Shown piece by piece: positions 37,356 through 49,009 of a DNA stretch of 64,000 bases. This DNA is from Cryptomeria japonica. Taxonomy: Eukaryota; Streptophyta; Pinopsida; Cupressales; Cupressaceae. Below the pieces are notes generated by a model. It ran no database searches, was not told the DNA's origin, and saw only the letters and a program-made list of their open reading frames with translations. Location of the stretch: NCBI RefSeq assembly GCF_030272615.1, contig NC_081407.1, forward strand, positions 270,105,870-270,169,869, given 5' to 3'. The position numbers and the translations under genes are program-made. Every line of letters begins with the position of its first letter. Position 1 is the stretch's first letter.

Positions 37356-38440
37356 ATGTATAAGAGGGATGCACCAAAGCTGAACAAGTCAAGTTTCTCT
37401 ACATGGTAGAAAAGGATGAAGTTGCACCTATCAGGAGTTGGAGAATATGCTATATATTATCTGGAGAATGATTTCATCACACCAAGCACCTATCCATTGA
37501 CTATGGAAGAGATAATGGAAAAGAAAGAACATATCCAAGCAATGATTGAAATAACATCTGCATTGACCGACTCGGAGTTTAATGATCTAGAAGGCTGCAA
37601 TGATGCAAAGGCTATGTGGGATAAGCTCATATCAGTATATGGAGGAGATGAACATGTTCAAAGAGAAAAAGTAGATAGTCTAAGAGGACAACTTGAATCT
37701 ATGAGGATGAATGAAGGTGAGATCATAACTCAGTACAGTAGAAGACTAAAGGAGATTGTCAATCAAATCAAAGGAGCAGATGGAACTATTGAAGAAAAGG
37801 ATATAACAAGTTGTTAAGAACCCTTTTATCGACTTATGCAATCCGAGTCTTTGCAATCAATGAATTGAGGGTTGTACCTAATATGTCAGTTTCTTTAGAT
37901 GCTACTATTGCTAAGCTACATGCATTTGAGTTAAGTAACTTTGATAACAGTGGATCTTCAGTAAATAAAGTTGAATCTGCATTTAGTTCTTTTCATCTTG
38001 ATGAATCTAATGATTACAATGAAAGAAAGTGTAAGTACTCTGAAGGAGATCACAGTGGAGCAAGTGAAAGATTTTGTAAGAACATGGAAGAAGTACACAA
38101 AGAAGGTTACCAAGAGGCAAAGGTAAGTATAAAGGAAAACTACCTTTGAAATGTTTCAATTGTGATAAGATAGGACATATGGCTTCTAACTATCTTGACA
38201 AAGATTCTATTGAAAAGAGAGATTACCGAGATGATAGACAGAAAGACAATCATTACAGAGGACACCGAGACTTCAGAAGAAGAGATAGAAAGACATGCTT
38301 AATAGCTGATGAGGAATCCAATGATGATAAATCAGATGAAACTAATAAAGAGGAAGTAGTTTATGTGGCTATTAAAGATGGATCCGATGAAGAAAGGTAT
38401 GAAGAAAAAGCTTTAATATCTCACATAAAGACTAATGACT
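37356..38440 (+). pseudogene. gag: copia F gag, two frameshifts
   Basis: The start at 37356 gives MYKRDAPKLNKSSFSTW, followed by a TAG. The UBN2-type capsid continues at 37416-37817 (IEITSALTDSEFNDLEGCND, AKAMWDKLISVYGGDEHVQR, MNEGEIITQYSRRLKEIVNQ). A frameshift near 37815 leads to 37811-38149 and a second near 38100 to the zinc knuckle at about 38149-38190, CFNCDKIGHMASNY, whose last Cys is Tyr. An acidic linker follows to protease. The gag would form the particle. This copy cannot make it whole. Confidence 0.88.
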
Positions 38441-38445
38441 CTTAG

Positions 38446-39897
38446 ATCATAGATAGTGGATGCTCACATCATATGACAGGAGATAAACACAAGTTTGTTA
38501 TGTTAGAAGATTATGATGGAGGTTATGTAAGATTTGGTAATGATGCACCATGTCCAGTGAAAGGTAAAGGATCTATAACACTTCTTGATAATGCAAGATG
38601 CAATGATGTTTATTGGGTTGAAGGTTTGAAATATAATTTGTTGAGTGTATCAAAGCTAAACAATATAGGTTACCAAATAGAATTTCAAAAGGGAATTGTC
38701 AAATTTCATGACAAGAATGGAAAGCTAGCTACTATCGGGACACAAACAAAAGGTAACACATTTCACCTTGACTCAACTCAGAACAAGTGTCTGTATGCAA
38801 AGATAGATGATACCTGGTTATGGCATAAATGATTTTGTCATGTAAATTTTGATAATTTGATCAAAATAAGTAAGAAGCACCGAGTAAGAGGTCTACCGAG
38901 TCTTGAAAAACCTAAGAATGCTATGTGTCGAGGATGCCAGATGGGTAAGATGACAAGATCAAGCTTTACAAGTAAGTCTTACACTTCTAAGGGAATTTTA
39001 GATTTTGTGCACACTGATCTTTGTGGTCCTATGAAAGTTCAAAGTTATTATGGTGATAAATATTTCATATTATTTGTGGATGATTATTCAAGGATGGTGT
39101 CAGTAATGTTTTTAAAAGAAAAATCAGAATCTTTTCAAATGTTTAAATGGTACAAGGCAAGAGTTGAAAATTAAACAGGAAGACAACTGAAATGTCTTAG
39201 ATCAGATAGAGGAGGAGAGTTCACATCTGATGAGTTCAACCTATTCTGCAATGATCATGGTATTAAAAGACAAGTCTCTGCACTGAGAACTCCATAGAAG
39301 AATGGAATAGCTGAGAGAAGAAATAGATCCATTGTGGATTGTGCTAGAACCCTAATGATTGAAAAGAAAGTACCACAAACATTTTGGAGAGAAGCAATAA
39401 GCACAGCAGTTTACACCCTGAACAGAGTACAACTGAAGAAAGGTACTTTGAAGACACCATATGAAATTTGGTATGATAAGAAACCTAATGTAAGTTATTT
39501 TAAAATCTTTGGAAGTAGATGCTATGTACACAAAGATGATAGAAATGGCAAGTTTAATCAGAAAAGTGAAGGAACATTTCTAGGTTATTCTTCTAGAAGC
39601 AAAGCATTTAAATGTCTGATCAAATCATCTAACAAAATAGTAGAAAGTGCAAATGTGAAAATTGATGAATCTGCAAAAAGAAATGATGAAGGAAATTCCA
39701 AGGAACCAAAAGATTATGATGAATTTGTCTATGTTCAACCGAGAAGTCTTACCGAGCAAACTGTTGAAAAAAATGAAGAGAATATCTAGTTACCGAGTGA
39801 TGAAGAAGATCATACAGAGCCTACCGAGCCTATATTAGCCAAGTATGTCAGAAGACATCATGCACCAAGTCAGATTATAGGAGATAAGGATGATCTA
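38446..39897 (+). pseudogene. pol: copia F protease and integrase, one frame with few stops
   Basis: The frame is the same as RT-RNase H downstream. Protease reads IIDSGCSHHMTGD near 38449-38490, just after a TAG at 38443-38445 that replaces Trp. The pre-integrase part ends WLWHK, TGA (Arg expected), FCHVNFDNLI near 38830, with CRGCQMGKM near 38926. Integrase core: DFVHTDLCGP, FVDDYSRMVS, LRSDRGGEF, NGIAERRNRS, so the catalytic D, D and E are all present. TAA at 39172 and TAGs near 39295 and 39787 interrupt it. The C-terminal part (FGSRCYVHKDD, GTFLGYSSRSKAFKC) is intact. Confidence 0.9.
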
Positions 39898-41484
39898 GTG
39901 ATAACAAGGAACAAACTGAGACAGAACACATGTTTGATATCTGAATTTGAACTTAGAATAGTGAAAGAGGCATTTTGCAGTGAAGATTGGATAAATGCTA
40001 TGACAGAAGAGATTGATCAAATCAAGAAGAATGACACATGCACACTAATCTCAAGACCAAAGGACAAAAATGTAATTGGTACAAAGTGGATTTTCAGAAA
40101 CAAGCCAAATGATAAAGGAGAGGTCATTCGAAATAAAGCAAGACTAGTTTGCAAAGGTTATGCTCAAGAAGAAGGAATTGGTTATGGTGAAACTTTTGCA
40201 CTTGTGGCTAGACTTGAAGGAGTAAGAACATTGTTGGCATATTCTACTTTCAAAAACTTCAAGGTATATCAAATGGATGTCAAATCTGCATTTCTGAATG
40301 GAATATTAGAAGAAGAAGTTTTTATTAAACAACCTGAAGGATTTGTTGAAGACAATACTAAAGATCGGGTATGTAAATTGAACAAAGCATTATATGGTCT
40401 GAAAAAAACACCTAGAGCATGGTATGAAAGATTGCACTCTTATTTGATTAAGATTGGTTTTATAAAGACAAGTGAGAATAGAAATATGTACATGAAGAAT
40501 GATGAAAATGAAATACTGGTCTCAGCCATATTTGTTGATGATATTATATTTTGTGGAAATGACTCTCTTTGTAAGAATTTTGGAAATGAAATGAGAAAAG
40601 AATTTGAGATGTCATTAATCTGTGAGATAAAGTATTTTATAGGTTTACAAATACTGCAAATGAAAAATGAGATTTTCATTACTCAATCCAAGTACATAAA
40701 GGAAATCTTGAAGAAATTTGGAATGGAGGATTCAAAACCAGTAAGTACTCCTATGACTACCAACTGTAAACTATCAAAGAATGTTGAATCTGAATTTGTT
40801 GATGAGACACTTTACCGATCCATGATTGGAAAGCTACGATATGTTGTTCACAACAGACCAGACATAGCACATGCAGTAGGTATAGTTGCAAGATTCTCTA
40901 CAGATCCTAAGGAAACACACATGACAACAATCAAAAGAATTTTTAGATACTTGAAAGGCACAGAGGATTATGGCTTAGTATATCAGAAAGGAAATGACTT
41001 TGATTTAAAAGTTTATACTGATGCTGATTGGGCAGGCAACATTGATGACAGGAAAAACACAAGTGGAGGAGCTTTCTTTTTAGGAGAAAGACTAGTGAGT
41101 TGGCTTAGCAAGAAACAAGGATGTGTTTCACAGTCAACAGCAGAAGCTAAATACCTTGCTGCAACATTGAATTGTACCAACATAGCATGGATCAAACAAC
41201 TGTTGGAAGGAATAAATGAGAAAGTTACCAAGCCAGTAACTATATTTTGTGACAATACTAGTGCCATTAACATTTCGAAGAATCCTGTTATGCACTCTAA
41301 GACAAAGCACATCTCTATCAAATATCATTATCTTAGAGAAGAAGCTCAAGAGAAGAAAGTGGTGTTGGAGTATGTTAGCACAAAGGAACAAATAGCAGAT
41401 GTCTTCACCAAGCCACTACCAAGGGACACTTTTGAATATCTTAGAAGTAAGTTAGGGGTCCTACCCCTATCTTCTACTCACTGA
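39898..41484 (+). CDS. pol: copia F reverse transcriptase and RNase H, open frame of 528 codons
   Basis: This is the longest uninterrupted coding stretch in the window. The ATG at 39898 is internal to pol; the frame continues upstream past a single TAG at 39787. RT motifs: GTKWIFRNKPNDKGEV, NKARLVCKGYAQEEG, YQMDVKSAFLNGILEEEVFI, LYGLKKTPRAWY, then FVDDIIFCGND at 40531-40563 with both catalytic Asp. RNase H motifs: DADWAGNIDDRKNTSGGAFF, STAEAKYLAA, FCDNTSAINISKNP, KTKHISIKYHYLREE, ADVFTKPLP. The end at 41484 is a normal copia pol end (LRSKLGVLPLSSTH). It copies element RNA to DNA. It is a retroelement remnant, not a host gene. Confidence 0.93.
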   Translation: MITRNKLRQNTCLISEFELRIVKEAFCSEDWINAMTEEIDQIKKNDTCTLISRPKDKNVIGTKWIFRNKPNDKGEVIRNKARLVCKGYAQEEGIGYGETFALVARLEGVRTLLAYSTFKNFKVYQMDVKSAFLNGILEEEVFIKQPEGFVEDNTKDRVCKLNKALYGLKKTPRAWYERLHSYLIKIGFIKTSENRNMYMKNDENEILVSAIFVDDIIFCGNDSLCKNFGNEMRKEFEMSLICEIKYFIGLQILQMKNEIFITQSKYIKEILKKFGMEDSKPVSTPMTTNCKLSKNVESEFVDETLYRSMIGKLRYVVHNRPDIAHAVGIVARFSTDPKETHMTTIKRIFRYLKGTEDYGLVYQKGNDFDLKVYTDADWAGNIDDRKNTSGGAFFLGERLVSWLSKKQGCVSQSTAEAKYLAATLNCTNIAWIKQLLEGINEKVTKPVTIFCDNTSAINISKNPVMHSKTKHISIKYHYLREEAQEKKVVLEYVSTKEQIADVFTKPLPRDTFEYLRSKLGVLPLSSTH

Positions 41485-41836
41485 CCGAGTTTGGTGAAAG
41501 CATCAATTCAATGACTCTATCAAATATCTTTTAAGAGTTGATGTTGATTTACACACTTTAGGATGTTTTCTAAAGGTGTGCAGGAAATAATACAGGGAAC
41601 GAGAATTGAAGACATAAATGCTCTGACCGAGACTAAGTTGACACATAACAGCAGGAAATCACTTCATACAAGAAGAAATTATGTTTTAGTTCTTTACTTT
41701 TTGGCATTGTTGTCAAAGGGGGAGAAGACTAATATATGGGGGAGAAGACTAATGTATGGGGGAGCATTTTAGCATTTCAGAATCACAGCAATCCGAATCT
41801 TTTTAAGGTCTAATCAATTGGTTTTACCATCAATGC

Positions 41837-41849
41837 CAAAGGGGGAGAT
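41837..41849 (+). other. Polypurine tract of copia F
   Basis: AAAGGGGGAGAT ends just before TGTTCGCATTCGAC. It primes plus-strand DNA synthesis in LTR elements. A related GGGGGAGAAGACTAATRTATG duplication is seen at 41718-41763. Confidence 0.88.
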
Positions 41850-43174
41850 TGTTCGCATTCGACATTATAACAGACAATGGGAAATTGTTGGCATTTCAAT
41901 AAGGATATTGAGAAGGTTGTTGATGATTATGGATATAACTGATTAAGGATGTTTACTGTCTTGATATTATTATTTTGTCATTGATGTCAAGAAATTGATT
42001 TTCTAATTCAGTATGATTTATAGAGTATAAAGATGTTGGTAAAAGACACAGAAAGAATATGATGAATAAGGGGATGAATAAGGTATTCAATGGGCAACTA
42101 CTACCGAGTCAGACAATGATGGGATCATGATGTTTAGATTGTTTTAACATCATACATATATTGTAAATTGTAAGGTTAATACTATACTATGTTACCAAGC
42201 AATGAACCTAGTCGGTAAACACTAAGGTTATCGCTATTGGTTAATGAAGGCAAAATGTCTACCGAGTGAAGTTTAGTATTTACCGAGTTGCTACCAAGTT
42301 GTAACCGAGCTGTAACAGAATACATTAATGGTTACATGTGTTATTTAATGAAGGAAGCTGATGAGCTGGAACTGATTAAATGATTGGCATGTCGTGCATG
42401 AAGTTTGTTAATGAATCTATGGCAAAGGAAAATCGGCATGAAGATCTACAGCTCAGATTGAACTGCAATACACTAGCACAAGTTCCAAGAAATGTATGCA
42501 AGTTCCTAGGCAAGGTAAAACGTTTTCAAATCGAAGGATACATTGAACCTGGTCAAAGTTTGAAGATCTGATAGCTATGATTGATCATGGGAAATGTGAT
42601 CAAGGAGATTAAGTGGTTAGCTAATTGTTTATAAATAGGGAACTATTGATAAACAGTGTATGCGGGCAAGTGTATGCACAGAAATGCTACATAGTGATTA
42701 CCGAGCACAGAAACTTGAAGACCTGTTTGAATAACAGAGTATAGAAGCCCAACAGATGGACAAGATTAGTTCTATGTCTAGATTGTATTGAGAAAATAAG
42801 AATCTGGTTTAGCATTCTTAGATGTGAAGTTGCAGATAGATTTTTATTACTGTTATTTTGTGAAAGTGATAGAAAATCTCTTAACCGAGTGGACTTAACA
42901 GTCTTATTTGTAAAACCCTCTAGCAAGGTGACATTCAGATTGAGTGTTTAAAACCCTTTAACAAGGTCACTTCTAACAAGGTGAAGATCCTAACAGATCT
43001 AAGGAAAATCCCTTAACTAGGTCACATCTAGCAATGTGTTTGTAATCTTTAACAGGATTTGCTTTTAACCGAGCATACTCTAGAAGAGTATATTTCTTAG
43101 TGGGTCTGAAATCCCACAGTGGTTTTTCCCTATTTGGGTTTCCACGTTAAATCTGGTGTTATGAGGTTTATGAT
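41850..43174 (+). repeat. 3' LTR of copia F, first part
   Basis: It aligns to 35778-37110 with a ~25-bp deletion near 42015. It stops at GAGGTTTATGAT, where gypsy D begins; ATGAT (43170-43174) is D's target duplication. It continues at 60873. Confidence 0.93.
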
Positions 43175-44724
43175 TATACCATAGGAATTCGGAAATCATC
43201 ACAAGCAAATCAAGATACTAATCTAGCTCAATCACGAAAGCTCAAATGCAATGATCAATCCTAAACACACTCAATAAAGACATGAAAGCAAAACATTCAA
43301 GATTAAAAGGTAAGCAAACCAAATGCAGATCTGAATATCTCCTTCATGTGGCTCCATTGTCCTTCTTTCTTCTTCAAATAGCTTTTGTTTGTGGATCTCA
43401 CCTTCAAGTGCATAAACCTAATGTGAAAGCAAGATTGACAATTAGCGCAAGAGTACTCAAAGCGTGATTGATTCAACAAAGTGATTATCTTGATTGAAGA
43501 AATTCATCCAATTTATAGATAAATTGGAGAAAAGACAAGATTAGCATGAAATTGATATTAGAGGCAATTAATTTCAAAAATGGCACAATTGAGTGGAAAG
43601 AAGAAGGTTATGACACCTTCTATGTCATGAATTATGAGATATTGCCAATGCAAAGGTTAGAGGACTAGAGGCTTATGACATCTTGCTATGCCAAAAGTAT
43701 GACGCATGAGAAATTCATGCTTCCACCAAAGCACAAAAATAGGGAGAACTAGAGAGAAATTAATTAGGTAGAAATTAATTTTGACAAATTAGAAAATAGG
43801 TGGAAATTAGGAATTTAGGAAAATTAGGAAAATTAGGAAATTAGAAAATTAGGAATTTAGTGAATTAATTAATAATTTCTCATTCATTAATTAATTCACA
43901 AAGAGGGAATTTAGAAATTGATGAAAAATTAAGAAATTAGGTAAGTCAATTAATAATTTGTCATTTATTAATTAATTTACAAAAAGAGGAATAATTAGTT
44001 AACCAATTAAATTAAACATTTAATTGTGACATAAAGACCTAGGATAAATAAATAAATTATTTAACCTAGAGGAAGAAAATGGAGAGAAAATGACAAACAA
44101 GGTTAAATGAATAAATCATAAAACCCTAAAAGATAAATTAGGAATGCAAGGACGACAATTAGGTCTTGATATAAAACTGATTTGATGTTGATTCGATCAT
44201 GATTTTGAATTGACAAAAGACCAATGCTGACAAACAATTTTGATTGATAAATGCACCAATTTACGAGGAATAATGACAAATTGATCCAAATTAACACGAT
44301 TGAGAAGGACAACGATCGATGACAAATTGATCGCAAAATGACAAGATTGAAAATGATAACACAAAACGACAACATTGAAAATGATGACGATCGATGACAA
44401 ATCGATCGCAAAATGACAAGATTGACAAGAGGACAAAACCCTAATTAGGATTGATGATGTCCAAAATGATGACAAATTAGCACGCACATTAATGCGACAG
44501 GATAAGATTGACCAAAATCATGACTGAAGATTGTTGTCGACAAGACCAATTTCGAAAGCGAGACAACTGAAGAATGCAGAAGAAAGACTCGATGCTCGCA
44601 AATGATAAAGACCAAGTGTGTGACATAGAAGAAATGTTAATGCGATGCAAAAACCCTAAAATAAGGCAATGCGCAAATGTTAAAGTATGACTCCGCAAGC
44701 ATTGACCATTTTTAGGTGTCTACA
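43175..44724 (-). repeat. 3' LTR of gypsy D
   Basis: It is 1550 bp, the same length as the partner at 59323-60872. I counted about 26 differences by eye, most of them transitions. The first base pair after TSD is TA where the partner has TG. Within it are an AT-rich run of TTAGGAAATTAG words (43800-43960) and a ~77-bp direct repeat of CGATGACAAATTGATCGCAA text (44310-44430). Confidence 0.95.
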
Positions 44725-44745
44725 TTTTGCCCCTCTTTGAGACAA
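44725..44745 (-). other. Polypurine tract of gypsy D
   Basis: On the minus strand CTCAAAGAGGGGCAAAA lies directly before TGTAGACACC, the LTR start. Position and composition fit a polypurine tract. Confidence 0.85.
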
Positions 44746-44998
44746 TGCAATTTTAAGCATTTTTTCAAAGAACAATAATGAAAATGCCCCAGACAATAAT
44801 AATGACATATGCATGCCCCCTCGAGGAATTGGCCAGAAACATGCAAAAAAGAGGCCAATTAATCGATAAAAATGATAGGATTGAACGGACCGACAATCGG
44901 AGATCGGATGCACGAAGGACAAACAAAAGAAGACGCAAAAGACCGCGACCAACATAAGATGGATAGGGTGCACGTCCATATATGCACTGACAAAGATC

Positions 44999-45005
44999 TA
45001 TAAAT
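44999..45005 (+). promoter_or_regulatory. TATA box for the antisense PMD-like gene
   Basis: TATAAAT stands 83-89 bases before the ATG at 45088 on the plus strand. The distance would give a leader of about 55 bases. This is inferred from position only. Confidence 0.45.
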
Positions 45006-45087
45006 GAGGCAAAGAGAGTGAAAATTGCTCATTTGCACTAGCCAAAGAGGAGAATTTGTTGCTCTGGAAAAGGACACTTGCAGAGAG

Positions 45088-47331
45088 ATGGCGAACATTC
45101 CAAGGGTAGATCACCTCAGAGAATGTGTATGCACGTACAGACAACCAGACGATGTAGGAGCAACGGTATGTATCTCAAAAACCCATGTTTTCAATTTGAT
45201 GAATTTGACTGGCTTGCGGGACATTGTGGGGCCCACAGGGGAGGCAAAAAGGGACTTTTGCGCTTGTGTAGGGCGAATCCTGTGCTTGTGTAGGGTCTTC
45301 TACGCTTGTGTAGGGGGACACAGGCGCAATTGTGCAGTGTAAACCCTAATTTTGGTCAAAATAGCATGCAAATGAGCCGGAAAGGGGGGATAAGGGTAGG
45401 ATAGGTCAGAATAGCTTAGAAAGACCCTAATTTGTGGATGATATGAGGAAATACAACCCGTAGGAGCAAACCCTAAAACTGACAAAATGTGCCCCAATTG
45501 TGATGCAGAGTCGACAGTATCCATTGATCACACGGGAGAATTGACCAGACTGCTTCATGTTACGACATAGACTCAGAAGCACGGACAAAGATACATTAGC
45601 AGGACTGGGGATATACTATGTCACATTCATGCCCGAGATTAGGGCAAACATAGGACTACTTACCGCATTGGCAGAGCGATGGCATTCAGAGACCTCCGCT
45701 TTCCATCTGGCGACTGGAGAGGTGACTGTGACACTGGAGGACGTATGGCGTATCCTTCGCATTCCGATTCATGGGGAGATGGTAGAGTATGACCCAGTGA
45801 CAGGGAGAGACACATTGTGTAGTTATTTGAGTGTGACGTAGATGATCTGGATATCGTAGAGAGGGAGATTGGCTGGGAGACCATGGCATCAGAGTATGAT
45901 CGACGATATGTGGTGATAGCCGTGGTGATAGCATGCCTACTAGCAGGAGATAGACGAGGACATGGACTCCCTATTGAATGGGGAAGAGTGCTAGAGTAGA
46001 TGGCGACAGAGGGGATGATGTACGCATGGGGACCATGTGTACTGGCTATGCTGTATTTTCAGTTGCATCAGATAGCATATCAGGGAGTGCAGACTTTGAG
46101 CTGTAGAGTCACACTGTTACAGGTATGGGCATTTGAGCACATAGCCATATGTCAACCGATTGTAGAGAGATAGGTAGTACCACACCGACCATATGTGTAC
46201 TGCTATGGGGGAGCACTGAGACAGGGTCCTTTTGGATACATATTGTATTGGCGACATGAGCTAGACAGATTGAGAGAGTTCACATGGAGGCCATATCGTG
46301 ATTGTCCGGGATGGTCAGATGATAGTGATGAGCTACCATATTATAGACAAGAGAGGTACCTGATTGGGTGACTAGTGAATCATTAGAGAGTGATTAAGAT
46401 GTACCTATCGAAGAGAGTCAGACGACAGTTTGGAGAGAGGCAGGATGTACCTAGGAGGACTGCACACTTTGCCCGATCTCACAGAGAGACGAGTCAGTGG
46501 GGGAGTATGATTCAGCCACACATAGCATATGCTGACTTCTCACAGCTACAATAGAGACAGTGGGATTGGAGATCAGATGTAGTGGACGACGGGACGATAG
46601 AGGAGTATAAGAGATGGTTTGCACGATGATGGCCAGTGCCATTGACAGATTTGGACATTCCAGTACCTAGGAGACAGGAGGACTTCCCACTCACAAGAGG
46701 GGAGGAGGGAGATGATGAGGATGAGGAGGACGAGGGTGGGGATGAGGATGAGGGGGATGATGAGGATGGAGATGAGGAGGGGGATGATGAGGATGAGCTA
46801 GATTCAAGCGAGCATGAGGCATTGCAGGATATACCCATAGAGCCGGAGACAGCTAGGATAGAGGAGATGGAGATGTGCAAGGGTGCCATAGCAAGTCAGC
46901 ATGATCATATTGCGACTTTAGAGAGATAGAATGCCATCTTGAGGACAGAGCAGGATCAGCTCAGAGTGGAGATATCCAGACTCATAGAGGCTCGAGATGC
47001 AGCAATAGCTCAGGCACAGCGAGAGGAATAGAGAGTTACTGAGTACATTGGGTCAATTCGGGATGCCAACGCACGTGAGATGGCACAGATGTTGGTAGAG
47101 ACGGGAGAGGAGATATGCCATTGGAGGACACTATATGAGAGTGCAGTTCCACCAGAGCAGAGAGCAGCATCATATCGGGCACGATCAAGGACAGAGAGCA
47201 GGGCACGCTCTCGGAGGTCATTGAGCAACATGGGGGTGAGTGGACCTATGAGACCACCACAGCCAGGACCAGGAGGGACATCATCCGCAAGACATGGCAA
47301 GGATGAGGAGGACAGAGGGAGCACCCAGTGA
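45088..47331 (+). pseudogene. Plant mobile domain (PMD)-like gene carried antisense inside gypsy D, broken by premature stops
   Basis: Proposed exon 1 is 45088-45165 (MANIPRVDHLREC..., 26 codons), followed by a GTATGT donor at 45166. A possible acceptor GCAG ends at 45508, and exon 2 continues in phase. The PMD core is clear: GLLTALAERWHSETSAFHL then ATGEVTVTLEDVWRILRIPI at 45650-45775. After a frameshift near 45815-45830 one frame runs to 47331: VVIAVVIACLLAGDRRGHGL, LLQVWAFEHIAICQP, YVYCYGGALRQGPFG, QWDWRSDVVDDGTIEEY. An acidic tract (46690-46800), a helical segment (46830-47060) and an Arg/Ser-rich end (47170-47331) follow. There are nine in-frame stops: TGA at 45542, 46369, 46627; TAG at 45997, 46171, 46384, 46552, 46927, 47029. 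PMD proteins (MAIN/MAIL1 family) act in nuclear silencing, and PMD ORFs are known in some plant transposons. Function here is inferred from the domain. Confidence 0.82.
45166..45508 (+). other. Proposed intron of the PMD-like gene, holding 20-bp GCTTGTGTAGGG repeats
   Basis: It begins GTATGTAT and ends TGATGCAG. Both flanking exons have the same reading phase. Inside, at 45255-45320, GCTTGTGTAGGG occurs three times at 20-22-base spacing. The same repeat, inverted, occurs in the element leader at 59115-59215. Splicing is inferred. Confidence 0.45.
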
Positions 47332-49009
47332 CAGAGGCACATGCTCTGTATGACAGACAATGGACATTATGTAGCTTGACATTTTGTAGTCAACCTACAG
47401 GCCATACTTAGGACAGATAGTCCAATTTTGTACTCTGATATTATGATGATATATGATATGATATGCATCGATATGATGGGATGCAATGTGTTATGACTGA
47501 TGTTATTTTCTATGTATGGATGACTTATGCACTATTTGTGTACCATTGTGGAACATGTATGGATGTATTTTTTATGTGTTTTTGATGCATTGATAATATG
47601 AAATGGATAAAATACTTGATATGATGTTTGATGTAATGCAAATGTACTAACTAAATGGATGCAAGATGCAGCATATGTTTTTGGAGATCAGAGCACTAGA
47701 CCGAACTGACTATCCGAACTGACGGAAGATATGTTAGTAAGAAGAATATGAGACGGAGGACAGTGAGAGACAAAGAAAAACTTGCTTTCACTAATGCACT
47801 TTGTAGGTGAGAACCTTTATTTTAATGTAGCAAAATGGATGCGTAGCATCATGGCATGGAAGGCCAGAGCTGAAATGCAAACCTTTTTGCAAAAGACAGA
47901 CACATCATAGACAAACAGCAATCACAACAAAAAAAGAAAGGGACCATGAACCATCCCGGTCACTCTAAATCACTTAGTGACTTCATTGAGAAACATAGGA
48001 AAATGATCGAAGCCAAAGATAAATCAATAAAAAGATAAGACACACAAATTCAACCAAGTCAAACAAACAATCTGATCGTCATTGTCAAAAGTGAAAAATA
48101 GGAATGATCATGTTGTCTGGTTTTAGGACATGTGGTACCCCGTCTAAGACAAGACACAATCTGGTTTCGAGTATACCACACCCTGTATAAGACTCATGAT
48201 AATGGTGACAAGGTCAAATGATATTGATGTTGATGTTCGATTGATAAGACAATTGTGATCAGTTTGAATGTCCAGTTTGATTGAAAAAGTTCATCTGTTT
48301 ATGCATGATTTCATTAAAGCACAATGTGTGATTGCGTGTCGTTGGAGGTATGCTCAGCGATCTGTCTTATGCACAAAGGGGATATTGTTTTATTTTTGCT
48401 TTTCGAGATTTTACAATTTTTTTGTGTTCATTTTTTTTTCAGGACTTTATTTGATTTTTAGGGATTTTTTCAGGACTTTTTTCAATTTTTATGATTTTTT
48501 CAGGACATTATTTGATTTTTTTGGATTTATTTCAAGACATTTTTCAATTCAAAAGCTCCAGTGATTGATCATGACAAAGGGAGCATACCCAATGCACATC
48601 AGAAAGACATATATAGAAGCTCGGACCGGAATATATGCACAAGAAACGGAGTATGCAAGACAATGATGTTGACCAATCATAGGCTTGGAACAAAACAATG
48701 AGTCAAGACAAAGATAGGCATGATAAACTGGCCAAGAGAAAGCATAGCTTAGAGGTCATGACAGATGTCGGAGCAATGATCTCGATTTACACATGGCGCC
48801 TGTTTGCCAGGTTTTCACCATGGTACTTGCCCAAAGTGCCTATTTGCCAGGTTTTCACTAGAGGGTGAATCATTTTTCCTTTTTTTTTTTTGTGCTCTTT
48901 TTCACTTTTACTTTTTTTTTTTTGTATTTTTTTGCTTTTTGATTTTTTTGTATTTTTTTGCTTTTTTATTTTTTTGTATTTTTTCAGGATCATACTTGAA
49001 GAAGTGCTG
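47332..49009. other. Region between PMD-like gene and integrase of D: convergent 3' region with T-rich repeats
   Basis: No gene recognised. A ~31-bp T-rich repeat (TTTTCAGGACTTTATTTG-like) occurs 3-4 times at 48431-48550. A TTTGCCAGGTTTTCAC repeat occurs twice at 48787-48860, followed by T-rich DNA to 48990. Phe-rich or Lys-rich open frames here are low-complexity artefacts. The two transcription units would meet here, so poly(A) signals of both are expected. Confidence 0.55.

Noticed and set aside
43282-43467. 61-codon frame repeated exactly at 59430-59615
   Set aside because: It lies in both LTRs of gypsy D and is kept because the LTRs are young, not because it encodes a protein.
46512-46889. 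Minus-strand Ser/Pro-rich open frame of 125 codons
   Set aside because: It is the shadow of the GA-rich acidic tract of the PMD-like gene on the other strand.
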